46,863 nucleotides of DNA from an uncultured Prevotella sp. Lineage in GTDB: Bacteria > Bacteroidota > Bacteroidia > Bacteroidales > Bacteroidaceae. The notes under the pieces were generated by a model, which searched no databases, was not told the origin of the DNA, and saw nothing but the letters and a program-made list of their open reading frames with translations. Where the stretch lies: NCBI GenBank assembly GCA_905233825.1, contig CAJOFE010000039.1:1-46863 (forward strand), written 5' to 3'. Shown piece by piece: positions 24,214-32,545 of the stretch. The translations under genes and the position numbers were made by a program. The stretch's first letter is position 1. Each line of letters begins with the position of its first letter.

Positions 24214-24623
24214 TATACGCTGTAATCGACACCAACGTTCTTGTTTCGGCTATTCTTACGAATAATCTGCAATCTCCGACGTTATTAATAATGGAGGCTA
24301 TGCTTGCAAGACGAATTATTCCCTTGTATAACGAAGAGATTCTCAGCGAGTACGCAGAAGTGCTGCATCGTCCCAAATTTGGTTTTGCAGACAATGCAAT
24401 CAACTTATATATTGATGCCATAAAGAAAGAGGGGATGTCTTCACAACGTATGACAAGTAGCGAGAATTTCCCTGACCCTAAGGACGTTGTCTTCTATGAG
24501 GTGGCATTGTCAAAGGAAGATGCTTACCTCGTGACTGGAAACACGAAACATTTTCCAAAGACTCCTATCGTCGTGACCCCTGCTGAGATGCTGGAGATTC
24601 TGAAGAAGGAAGGTATTTTATAA
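24210..24623 (+). CDS. PIN-domain toxin
   Basis: The product has 137 residues and matches the PIN family often labelled putative toxin of a toxin-antitoxin system. Acidic residues expected for the Mg-dependent RNase site are seen in MIYAVIDTNVLVSAIL, NEEILSEYAEVL and the NFPDPKDVVFYEVAL segment, followed by LVTGNTKHFP. It is coupled to the antitoxin by a 4-base overlap. The pairing is notable because RelB/DinJ antitoxins are best known with RelE/YafQ toxins. Confidence 0.9.
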   Translation: MIYAVIDTNVLVSAILTNNLQSPTLLIMEAMLARRIIPLYNEEILSEYAEVLHRPKFGFADNAINLYIDAIKKEGMSSQRMTSSENFPDPKDVVFYEVALSKEDAYLVTGNTKHFPKTPIVVTPAEMLEILKKEGIL

Positions 24624-24636
24624 AGTTACTCTGCTA

Positions 24637-25029
24637 TTATTCCCTTATAATCTCCACGAAGCTGCGAGGCAGGATGATGTTCTTGACAGAGAGGGCATCA
24701 GCAAACAGAGGAGCTATTTCTTCCTCGCTGAAGCCTGCGATGCCACAACCTATCTTCGTGACAAGGAAACGCAACTCCGAGTGACTCTTCGCAAAGCCTA
24801 TGAACTCATCGACATAGGGTTTGATAGTTTCCACCCCACCTTGCATGGTTGGAATACCATAGCTCTGGCCTTGCAGTCCCACACCTTGTCCCCATACAGC
24901 TCCAAAACGCCTGTAAGCCAAAGCAGCAGCACCACCTCCGTGCATGCCACTAAGATTTGAGCCAAAGACAAACACCTCATCCTCAGCCAGTTCTGTGATA
25001 AAATCAGGTGTATAGTTGAAATGATCCAT
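24637..25029 (-). CDS. Macro-domain-like protein (A1S_2505 type)
   Basis: A 130-residue single-domain protein. The segments DEVFVFGSNLSGMHGGGAAA, YGIPTMQGGVETIKPYVDEF and FLVTKIGCGIAGFSEEEIA are typical of the small phage-associated family called A1S_2505, whose glycine-rich pattern resembles macro (ADP-ribose-binding) domains. Activity on ADP-ribose or a related nucleotide is inference. It follows the acyltransferase gene by 9 bases and ends 14 bases from the convergent PIN toxin gene, so it is the last gene of the surface-polymer transcript or a separate arrival. Confidence 0.75.
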   Translation of the reverse strand: MDHFNYTPDFITELAEDEVFVFGSNLSGMHGGGAAALAYRRFGAVWGQGVGLQGQSYGIPTMQGGVETIKPYVDEFIGFAKSHSELRFLVTKIGCGIAGFSEEEIAPLFADALSVKNIILPRSFVEIIRE

Positions 25030-25038
25030 AATCCGTTC

Positions 25039-26094
25039 CTATTTAATTTTGAGAAAACACAATATTGCACGCCACAGCAGCAGACGGAGCTTGTCAATCA
25101 GAATGCTGCCAAAGAAGACGATGATGATGAGCAGGACAGCAAAGAGGATAAAGGTGAGGCGCGACTCCTCGTAGAACCACTGACGGATGTAGCCGTCGTA
25201 GTACTTACTCAGGAAGTTGCTGCTGTGGGTGAGGTAGATGGAGAGCGCAGAGATGCCTAACCAGTTGATAAAGTCACCTCCCACATCTCCTCCGAGCGAG
25301 GGTGACAACTTACTGAAGAACAGTAGCAGATGCATAGCCCCAAGTACCACAAGGGGACAGCAATAGAAATAGAGCACGCCACCCAGATCATAATGGCGCA
25401 GCACGAAGACGGCCACCGTGAGGAACGTCACCACGCCAAGATAGATGCACAGGTCCGTACTACGACGGAACTGCGTAAACCAAGGCTGATGAACTCGCAT
25501 ATAGCGGGCCAGCAGATAGATGCACATGAACCAGGGGAGCGAGTAGCCTTCGCCTATCCACGTAGTGGCCTTGAACAGCCATCCGAACACGAACATAAAG
25601 CCAAAGACAGCCATGAGCACCTGCTCAAACTGCTTTCGCGTGGCATGCTCGACAAAGAGGTTGAGCACTGGAGCAAACAGATAGAGTGCTATATAGACCT
25701 TCACAAACCAGTAGACTCCTGGATCCAGCATGAGTACCGTGAGCAATGCCCCAGAAGGCATCTGTCCTGTTACAGCACACTCTATGCCCAGGCAGAGCAA
25801 TCCGAAGAAGAGTATCTGGAAGAGCAATTCAGAGAAACGCACCAGACGAGGTCTGATGCCATACCAGCCTGAGAGCATGACAAATACATTGACGCCAACG
25901 ATAGAGAAGCCCTCGGCTAAGAATTGCAGGAATGCCGATGAAGGATTGGCTGCGATGGCCACCGCATCGGGCTTGGGCAGAGCACGGAAATTGGCATGCA
26001 CCACCATAATGAGAATCATCGCAACTATGCGCAGCAGCTCCATGTTGCTGTCGCGCTTAAGGGTTAGGGGTGAGAGGTTGAGTGAATCTTTCAT
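25039..26094 (-). CDS. Acyltransferase family 3 membrane protein
   Basis: The product has 351 residues and about ten membrane spans, opening with the family signature RDSNMELLRIVAMILIMVVHAN that carries the early His. Such proteins O-acetylate or otherwise acylate surface polysaccharide. The first 13 residues (DSLNLSPLTLKR) come from a repeat word, AGGGGTGAGAGGT, also present inside the gene at 29868-31709. The ATG overlaps the flippase stop as ATGA. Its place at the end of a polymer cluster suggests it modifies that polymer. Confidence 0.88.
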   Translation of the reverse strand: MKDSLNLSPLTLKRDSNMELLRIVAMILIMVVHANFRALPKPDAVAIAANPSSAFLQFLAEGFSIVGVNVFVMLSGWYGIRPRLVRFSELLFQILFFGLLCLGIECAVTGQMPSGALLTVLMLDPGVYWFVKVYIALYLFAPVLNLFVEHATRKQFEQVLMAVFGFMFVFGWLFKATTWIGEGYSLPWFMCIYLLARYMRVHQPWFTQFRRSTDLCIYLGVVTFLTVAVFVLRHYDLGGVLYFYCCPLVVLGAMHLLLFFSKLSPSLGGDVGGDFINWLGISALSIYLTHSSNFLSKYYDGYIRQWFYEESRLTFILFAVLLIIIVFFGSILIDKLRLLLWRAILCFLKIK

Positions 26095-27539
26095 CTTTTA
26101 TCTTTCATCTTTCCTGTAATAAATTGCACGGCTTCCCTGAAGATGGTAGAGCGCAATACCCAAAGGGCAGCACAATAGGCGACGGCCATCATCAGCACCT
26201 TCACCACGATGCGCACATATATATTCCCAATATCGGAAGTCACCCAGTAAGTGGCACAGACAATACCTACGGATAGCAGCAGATAGGGTGCTACGTCGCT
26301 GACGGCCTCGATGACACTCAGACCTATCTCGCGATGCGAGAAGCAGAACCACACGCCAAGCCACAGGATATTGACAGCAGCAAAGACCTGCACCATACGA
26401 CTGATGCCGTAGGGCACACAGAGTCCCACGCCCACTAACTGAGCCACACACAGCCCTATAGTACACCACATATAGGTGGAGGAATGCCCACGACTGATGA
26501 GCAGGTTGGAGAAGAGATAGCTGACAGGTATCACGGCACCTGCCAGACAGAGCACTCGCAAGATATGAGCACTGGAGAGCCACTTCTCAGTAATCAGGAT
26601 GACGATGAACTCCTCGCTGACCAACGCCAGGCAGAGCATGACAGGGAAACAGACAAAGGCCGTGAAGCGCAACAACTTACGAAACACCTGCTTCTGTCGC
26701 TGACGGTCATCGTCAGTCTTCGTCAGCACAGGCTGTGCTATGCTGTAGAGCATGTTCGTGATGAGCGAATGGCCCATCGTGTTCCATTTGTTAGCCTGTG
26801 TAAAGTCACCTACCTCAGGAGCAGTATAATATTTTCCCAACAGCACAGAAAGGATATTCGTGTTGGCTGCCGTCACGATATTCGTCACGATGAGCTTACT
26901 GCTGAAGCCCAAAAGTTCCTTGACAGGCCGCAAGTCGATATGGAAGGAGGGTCGCCATCCAGAGAACCAAAAGTTGAGCACGCTGACAGTAAGCGTAAAG
27001 ACAATGTTCTGCGTAGCCAGACCCCAGTAGGCATAGCCCTGATAGGCCATGACAATGCCCACCAATCCTGACAGCAATACTGCCACAATGCTAATGATGC
27101 TGCTTTGGCGCACCATCATATTCCGGAAGATATAGGCACGTGGGGCAATGCTGAAACTGACGAAGAGGAAGCTCAGGAACGAATAGCGCGCCAAGGCCGT
27201 CAGACGTGGCTCACCATAGAAATCGGCAATAAGCGGTGCTGTGAAAAAGAACAGCAGATAGAAGCAGACACTGGTAATCACACTCATCCAGAACACGGCA
27301 TTATAGTCACGCTGCGTCACCTCTTTCTTCCTGTTCAAAGCTGCGATGAAGCCTCCCTCCTGCATGCAGGCAGCAATGGCAGAGAAGATGGCCAGCATGC
27401 CTATCATGCCATAGTCGGCCTGCGATAGCTTACGCGCCAGGATGACGCCGAACACCAGCCCCAGCAATTGCTGGATGCCTGTGCTGAAGCCTCCCCACAG
27501 CAGACCTTTCGCCGTTTTCTCCTTCAAAGTATCACTCAT
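26091..27539 (-). CDS. Wzx-type oligosaccharide flippase
   Basis: The ATG at 27539 is preferred over an upstream TTG. The product has 482 residues and 12 or more membrane spans. The N-terminal KEKTAKGLLWGGFSTGIQQL and the segment LARKLSQADYGMIGMLAIFS fit the polysaccharide transporter/flippase family of the MOP superfamily. It moves a lipid-linked glycan across the inner membrane. It overlaps the upstream transferase gene by 8 bases. Its last residues (KMKDKR) come from an AAAGATAAAAGATGAAAG repeat that also forms the start of the next gene. Confidence 0.9.
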   Translation of the reverse strand: MSDTLKEKTAKGLLWGGFSTGIQQLLGLVFGVILARKLSQADYGMIGMLAIFSAIAACMQEGGFIAALNRKKEVTQRDYNAVFWMSVITSVCFYLLFFFTAPLIADFYGEPRLTALARYSFLSFLFVSFSIAPRAYIFRNMMVRQSSIISIVAVLLSGLVGIVMAYQGYAYWGLATQNIVFTLTVSVLNFWFSGWRPSFHIDLRPVKELLGFSSKLIVTNIVTAANTNILSVLLGKYYTAPEVGDFTQANKWNTMGHSLITNMLYSIAQPVLTKTDDDRQRQKQVFRKLLRFTAFVCFPVMLCLALVSEEFIVILITEKWLSSAHILRVLCLAGAVIPVSYLFSNLLISRGHSSTYMWCTIGLCVAQLVGVGLCVPYGISRMVQVFAAVNILWLGVWFCFSHREIGLSVIEAVSDVAPYLLLSVGIVCATYWVTSDIGNIYVRIVVKVLMMAVAYCAALWVLRSTIFREAVQFITGKMKDKR

Positions 27540-28803
27540 CAACTCCTAACTCTAAACTCTCCACTATATCATCCAGCATATTCTGCGCCACGCTCTTGCC
27601 ACCAGGCGGCAGCAGATAATCGCTGAAAAACTGCTCACGCTGTGACAGCATGGGGTCGTTACCTCCCAGCACCACGTCGTCGATGAAACGACGGATGTCA
27701 GCCTCATCCTTTCCTATATAGTGCAGCCCGTAGGCTTTCTTTCCAAAGTCGCTTAGCGTGGCGAGCACTGGTGTCATGTCTTTCGATACAAACATAACGG
27801 GCTTCTTGGAATAGTGATATTCCACAGCGAATGAGCCGCTGTCGTGTACCATCGCGTCGCTGGTCATGAAAAGGTCAATGAACTGCCCCGTCTCTATCTG
27901 CGTGTTCTCCATTGTGCGCCACAGCTCGTAGTAGGCATCCGTACGTTCCCTACCCCACTCCTTGTGCTGGTAGAGTTGCGTCTGCAAGGCAGGATGTGGC
28001 TTGAAGGCTATCTGAATCTCACCAGCATACTCACGTGCCAACGCCACCATGAAGTCGGCCATCCACAGGAAGTTTGCACGAGGAGGATAGGCCGAGTTCT
28101 TGGCAATGACCGAATAGTGAGGTGCCCAGATGATGCGCTTGCGCTGTCGCCCGTCAGCCATCGCTTTCCAGGGCGAGGCGTGCTCAGGACGCAGATAGTC
28201 ATCGGCATTGGCATAGCCCACTACACGCACATTGCGCCCCTTGTTCGTGGCCACTTTCTGTGCCTCCTGCAAGTGCAAGTTAGTGGAATAGTAGAGCCTC
28301 CATGCCAAATTATGGAAGTGCAGATCGTAACCCAACTTCCCCGTCGATGACCAGAAGCCATAGGGCATGTAGCAGAGCAGCTTGTCGTAGAAAGCCTTGC
28401 AGTCGTGCTCCGTACACAGCAAGTGCTCGTAGGGCTGGGTATAGAACATCAGGTCAGGCTGCAGGTTCTTACGGATGTCGAAAGCTGGCTGTCCCTGCTT
28501 ATAATCCACGAAGGGCGTGTGATGCTCCCTGAAGAACTGTCGTAGAACCTCGGCATCGGCCTCAGGGTTGTCACGAGTGGGACAGGGCGACAGCACGATG
28601 GTGGGACGGAAACGCTCGTCGTGAGCCATCAGCTCGTACAGATGCTGGTAGCGCCACAACGACAGGTCGAGGGCCATAAACACCACGTTCAGCGGACGCT
28701 TGCCACGAAGCTGCTGCTCCACCTTAGCATGGTGTCGCTCCATGGCTTTATACTTCCAACCGTGCAGCCACAGGTAGTTGAGTATCATCGACAGCTTATT
28801 CAT
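27532..28803 (-). CDS. CDP-glycerol:poly(glycerophosphate) transferase-like protein
   Basis: The ATG at 28803 is preferred over a TTG at 28809. The product has 423 residues. C-terminal signatures of the CDP-glycerol glycerophosphotransferase family are seen: RIIWAPHYSV, IAFKPHPAL, and SDAMVHDSGSFAVEYHYSKK where Gram-positive TagF-type enzymes have a DSSS segment. The N-terminal half (FMALDLSLWRYQHLYELM) is the acceptor-side Rossmann domain. These enzymes transfer a phospho-alcohol from a CDP-activated donor. With a cytidylyltransferase-like fusion two genes upstream, it could add a CDP-linked phospho-compound to the polymer. The tail VESLELGVDE derives from a junction repeat. Confidence 0.78.
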   Translation of the reverse strand: MNKLSMILNYLWLHGWKYKAMERHHAKVEQQLRGKRPLNVVFMALDLSLWRYQHLYELMAHDERFRPTIVLSPCPTRDNPEADAEVLRQFFREHHTPFVDYKQGQPAFDIRKNLQPDLMFYTQPYEHLLCTEHDCKAFYDKLLCYMPYGFWSSTGKLGYDLHFHNLAWRLYYSTNLHLQEAQKVATNKGRNVRVVGYANADDYLRPEHASPWKAMADGRQRKRIIWAPHYSVIAKNSAYPPRANFLWMADFMVALAREYAGEIQIAFKPHPALQTQLYQHKEWGRERTDAYYELWRTMENTQIETGQFIDLFMTSDAMVHDSGSFAVEYHYSKKPVMFVSKDMTPVLATLSDFGKKAYGLHYIGKDEADIRRFIDDVVLGGNDPMLSQREQFFSDYLLPPGGKSVAQNMLDDIVESLELGVDE

Positions 28804-29812
28804 CGCCAATCTTCTGTTTTATCTTATTCCACCACCCCAGACACCTATCCATCATTGGTGTGGCAACATCTTTCTGATGGGCCAGCTGCTGAACGACAGC
28901 CAAGCCATAAGGGAAGTCCTCTGTAAAGTAGCGACTATAGAAATCGGGCACGAAGCCGCCCTCCACGGCCTTCATAGGAGCTTTAATACCCTTGAAGGCC
29001 TCGATAGACTGGAGCTTCCGTGCCAAGGAACGGGCATCCGTACTCTCATAATAGTCAAGCACGCTGGGCACGCATCCCTGCTCCACTGGCAAAACGGCCA
29101 ACAGCTGTTGCAGCTCTCCGTCCATCTCCATATATACCGTGGCGGCATGCTCCGTCCATTCTTCATAGAACAACGGCACACAATCATAGACAATGCCTGG
29201 CTGATAGTCGGCCCACAAGTCATAGAGACGGGAAGGATGGAGCAGCGGATTGCTGTTCGAGAGGCTCACCTCGTAGCAATTGTTCATCAGACGAGTCGGT
29301 GTGTCTAACAGCTGTTCTATCATACTACGCAGTTCCTCACCCTTCGACGAATGTTCTACTGCTACGCGCAACTCTTCCTTATAACCCATCAGACGAGCCC
29401 TATGGCCATATTCTATAACACGGGCAATGAAGGGCACACGCTGCAAGCCGAACAAGGGGATATCAGGCGGCAGCACCTCCATCGCCTGAAAGAAGAAGCC
29501 CGTACTGCTGACCACGCTACCCACAGCCGTCGGTGGACGTAGGTAGGGTTCTATTTGTAACAGCACCTCACGAATGGAATATCCAGGGAGGCACAGCAGC
29601 ACGATGTCGGCATCGGCAACGGCTAGCTGAGGGTCGTCAGTTACTAAGCTCAGCCCTGCCCTCGTCTCGCTGCCACCGGGTTTCTCAATCGTCAGTTCAC
29701 CCCACAGCTGAGGACAACGAGTCAGCAGGCGTACTTCGTAGCCCTGCTTTGCCGCCACATATCCTGCAATGACGTGACCCAGATTGCCGCCTCCACAGAT
29801 ACAGACCTTCAT
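28796..29812 (-). CDS. NAD(P)-dependent opine-dehydrogenase-like enzyme
   Basis: The ATG at 29812 is chosen because the Rossmann motif follows at once (MKVCICGGGNLGHVIAGYVA). The product has 338 residues. The C-terminal half shows NSNPLLHPSRLYD and FYSRYFTEDFPYGLAV, typical of the octopine/nopaline dehydrogenase family, which reductively joins an amino acid or amine to a 2-oxo acid. In a surface-polymer cluster a similar enzyme could make an N-carboxyalkyl-type substituent; the substrates are unknown. It overlaps the downstream transferase gene by 8 bases. Confidence 0.85.
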   Translation of the reverse strand: MKVCICGGGNLGHVIAGYVAAKQGYEVRLLTRCPQLWGELTIEKPGGSETRAGLSLVTDDPQLAVADADIVLLCLPGYSIREVLLQIEPYLRPPTAVGSVVSSTGFFFQAMEVLPPDIPLFGLQRVPFIARVIEYGHRARLMGYKEELRVAVEHSSKGEELRSMIEQLLDTPTRLMNNCYEVSLSNSNPLLHPSRLYDLWADYQPGIVYDCVPLFYEEWTEHAATVYMEMDGELQQLLAVLPVEQGCVPSVLDYYESTDARSLARKLQSIEAFKGIKAPMKAVEGGFVPDFYSRYFTEDFPYGLAVVQQLAHQKDVATPMMDRCLGWWNKIKQKIGDE

Positions 29813-29828
29813 CTTACCAACTCCCAAT

Positions 29829-29866
29829 TTTCCGCTCGGCTTCGCCGCTTGGCTCGTCCAAGAATC
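29829..29866. repeat. CGCTCGGCT..CTTGGCTCGTCCAAG element
   Basis: The spacer before the opine-like gene carries CCGCTCGGCTTCGCCGCTT followed by GGCTCGTCCAAGAA. The same block, with about three changes, lies at 33548-33580 in the leader of the LytTR gene. It holds a CTTGG/CCAAG hairpin. It is directly followed by an AATTTTCAATTTTCAATT junction repeat that encodes the last residues of the upstream fusion protein. Confidence 0.7.
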
Positions 29867-29867
29867 T

Positions 29868-31709
29868 TCAATTTTCAATTTTCAATTCATTAAGTGCCGC
29901 TATCAGCCTGTCGTTATCCTCCGCATCCCTGACAGAGACACGGATATAGTTCTTTCCTTTCAAATAGTTCTTCGAGTTGCAGTCTTTCACCATAATCTCG
30001 TAATCAGCCAACAAGCGCTTCGTCAGTTCCTCAGAGGTGAAACGGCCTGTCACTTCCAGACAGAAATAGTTGGCCTGCGAAGGAATGACACGCAGATAGG
30101 GAACTTGCCTGAGCAACTGCTCAAACCTGTTGCGCTCGGCAATGAACTGACGGCAAGCCCGTTTATAGTCAGCCTCGTACTTTCCGAATATCTGCAGGTA
30201 GTACTCGGCAAACGAATTGATGTTCCAGATGGCCACGTCGGCCTTTACCTGATTAATCAGCTCCCTGTCGGCACTGACCAGCACGCCCAGACGAAGGCCT
30301 GGCACGCCATACGACTTCGAAATGCTCTTCATCACCACCAACTGGGGATTGGCATCCAAGATGTCATTGCTGATCAGCGTGTTGTGCTCGAAGTCCTCGC
30401 TGAAGTCCACGAACGACTCATCGACCACCAGTCGGATGCCCTTCCATCGGCTCCAGTCGAGCAGGGACAGCAGACCATCCTTGGGGATAAAATTACCCGA
30501 TGGGTTGTCAGGATTGATGAGTAGCAGCGTCTGTATGTCCTTGTCGCCGAAGAATGCCATCAGGTCATCGGCCGTATATTTCAAGTCCTTGTTATCGGGG
30601 AAGAACGGTACCACTTGCTCTGCCTTCAGCCGATGGGGATATTCCTCAAAGGTGGGGAAGATGACACCTATCTTTGAGGTGAGGGATGAGGGGTGAGAGG
30701 TAAGCGCCATCAGACTCTTGATGAGCTCTGCTGCCCCATTACCCACAACAGTATATTCGCGCTTGACACCAAAATACTTGCCTGCCAACAGCTGCATGAC
30801 CAGCATGCCCGAAGGATATTCCGTGAGCAACGTATCGAAACTGGCACGAAGCTCGTCTTTCATCTGCGGCGTGGGGAAATAGGGGTTCACCAGATAGCAA
30901 TAGTCCAGCATCTTGGGGAAGCGCCAATGGCCACCATAGCGATAGTTGAAGCGGTGTAGCATCTCGTCACCCTCGGCAAAGATGGTCTCAGCGATGTCTA
31001 AATCCTGTACGTCGTCAATCTCGTACCATTTCTCCTGACCGATGGGCAGTGCCTTCAGTCCCGAGTCATCAATCATAGTAATGACACGCAGCACCTGCTC
31101 GTAGTATTCGTTCAGCCCCATGGCCTTAGAGTAGGCATCGAGGAAAGGCACATACTTCTGCTGCAGGAACTCACGCGAAAACTTGTAGATGTTCACTGTC
31201 TTGTAGTAGTGATCGCTGGCAGCCCATTTAAAGGCTTTCTTCGGCACGAAGCTCACGATGTTCATGTCGCTGTCGATGGTCACCATCGTGCCGTCCATCC
31301 AACTCTCATATTTCGCCACCAATGCCAAGTTCTTCTGCGGATTGCCCAGAATCATCGGGAAGAGACGGTCGCTGAATATCAGGTCGCTCTCGATGAGCAG
31401 CGTGTCGTCTTCCTGTAGCTTGTCCTTGGCCAGCGCCAGCGAATAGATGTTATTCGTCTTGTCATAGATGGGGTTCTCCACGTATTCTATTTTCAGACGG
31501 TCGTCATAGCGATGGCCTATATAGTCCTTCAGCTCCTGACCCTTATAGCCCACGACAATAACTACACGTGATAACTGTTGCCCTGACAGCTGCCCCAGCA
31601 GGCGGTCGATGAGCCTGACGCCATTGACGGCAACCATACATTTCGTGTTGTCCTTCGTGTATTCTCCCAGTCTGCGGCCCATTCCTGCCGCTAAGATTAC
31701 TGCTTGCAT
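29868..31709 (-). CDS. Fusion: sugar/cytidylyl-type nucleotidyltransferase + PLP aminotransferase
   Basis: The product has 613 residues. Residues 1 to about 245 are a MobA/LicC-like nucleotidyltransferase (MQAVILAAGMGRRLGEYT, DNTKCMVAVNG, LLIESDLIFSDRL). The rest is a class I/II PLP enzyme of HisC/CobD type: TVVGNGAAELIKSL, LLINPDNPSGNFIPKDG, LVVDESFVDFSED, with the PLP lysine in KSISKSYGVPGLRLG. CobD-like enzymes can act as phospho-amino-acid decarboxylases, so this protein might make an amino-alcohol phosphate and activate it with CTP. An aminotransferase role is equally possible. The known PntC cytidylyltransferase-transaminase fusion is the closest precedent I recall. A short repeat-derived insert (LTSHPSSLTS) lies between AELIKSLMA and KIGVIFPTF. 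Confidence 0.85.
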   Translation of the reverse strand: MQAVILAAGMGRRLGEYTKDNTKCMVAVNGVRLIDRLLGQLSGQQLSRVVIVVGYKGQELKDYIGHRYDDRLKIEYVENPIYDKTNNIYSLALAKDKLQEDDTLLIESDLIFSDRLFPMILGNPQKNLALVAKYESWMDGTMVTIDSDMNIVSFVPKKAFKWAASDHYYKTVNIYKFSREFLQQKYVPFLDAYSKAMGLNEYYEQVLRVITMIDDSGLKALPIGQEKWYEIDDVQDLDIAETIFAEGDEMLHRFNYRYGGHWRFPKMLDYCYLVNPYFPTPQMKDELRASFDTLLTEYPSGMLVMQLLAGKYFGVKREYTVVGNGAAELIKSLMALTSHPSSLTSKIGVIFPTFEEYPHRLKAEQVVPFFPDNKDLKYTADDLMAFFGDKDIQTLLLINPDNPSGNFIPKDGLLSLLDWSRWKGIRLVVDESFVDFSEDFEHNTLISNDILDANPQLVVMKSISKSYGVPGLRLGVLVSADRELINQVKADVAIWNINSFAEYYLQIFGKYEADYKRACRQFIAERNRFEQLLRQVPYLRVIPSQANYFCLEVTGRFTSEELTKRLLADYEIMVKDCNSKNYLKGKNYIRVSVRDAEDNDRLIAALNELKIEN

Positions 31710-31731
31710 ATCTCAATTTTCAATCTTCAAT

Positions 31732-32538
31732 CTAAAACACCGGTAGCGCCAGCAGCTGCTGCATCAACGTGCGAGCCAAACGCTCATGCCCCTGGTCGTT
31801 AGGATGCAGACGGTCGTTGTCGCCATTGTGGAAATACTGCGCGTGCTCGTCCATCAAAGGGAAGAGACCGCTACTGGAAGCCCAGTCGATGACGGGAACA
31901 GCCCACACGTCGGCAGCCTCGCGACTGGCCTGCACATAGGCCGACACATACTCGCCACAGCCGTTCTGCCACTCCTCCGTTGGCTGCCAGTTCCTGTCGT
32001 TGGCATAAAAACCCGCACGGTGCAACGGGGTGAGCACCACGATTTGCTTCGTGGGATAGAGACGCTTCACATGATCCAACGCGATGTTGATGCGACCACG
32101 ATAGGTGTTCTCATTCATCTGCGGCATGCGATGCCGGCGCAGCATCATGTGCTTCGGCTCATGGGTGCCTACCATGACCGAGTCCTCGCGCTCGTCGTAC
32201 CACTGTCCCAAGGGCACCCCCACATTATAGTCATTGGTACCGATGAAGATGAGGATGGCATCCACCGAGTCACCATGCTCCTCATAGCACTTGTCGGCCT
32301 GCCGGGGAATGTCGTTCCACTGTCGGCCGCTGATGCCATAGACGTAAGGCGTTATCTGCAGCCAGTCCTGCAGAAAGCCCCAGTACCTCTTATTCGTCGT
32401 TTTATTACGAGGGTCGGTAATCGAATCGCCCAGATAGGCCACGCGCTTCCCCTGCCAAGGATGGGCCACCAGCATCTGCGACAGTGCCGGCAGTGCCAGC
32501 AGCATACAGAGCCATACAAATATTATTTTCCTATACAT
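31732..32538 (-). CDS. Exported SGNH/GDSL hydrolase
   Basis: The ATG at 32538 starts a signal peptide (IIFVWLCMLLALPALSQ). The product has 268 residues. SGNH blocks are clear: VAYLGDSITDPRN (nucleophile Ser), SGRQWNDIPRQAD (block II), FIGTNDYN (Asn block) and DRLHPNDQGHERLA (Asp/His). It probably removes acyl groups from a surface glycan in the periplasm or at the surface. It begins 7 bases after the LytTR gene and precedes the polymer genes, so it may balance the acyltransferase at the end of the cluster. Confidence 0.9.
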   Translation of the reverse strand: MYRKIIFVWLCMLLALPALSQMLVAHPWQGKRVAYLGDSITDPRNKTTNKRYWGFLQDWLQITPYVYGISGRQWNDIPRQADKCYEEHGDSVDAILIFIGTNDYNVGVPLGQWYDEREDSVMVGTHEPKHMMLRRHRMPQMNENTYRGRINIALDHVKRLYPTKQIVVLTPLHRAGFYANDRNWQPTEEWQNGCGEYVSAYVQASREAADVWAVPVIDWASSSGLFPLMDEHAQYFHNGDNDRLHPNDQGHERLARTLMQQLLALPVF

Positions 32539-32545
32539 ATTCACT

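Noticed and set aside
24637..25029. Prophage fragment suggested by the A1S_2505-type protein
   Set aside because: No phage structural, integrase or lysis genes lie nearby; the neighbours are polymer genes and a toxin-antitoxin pair.
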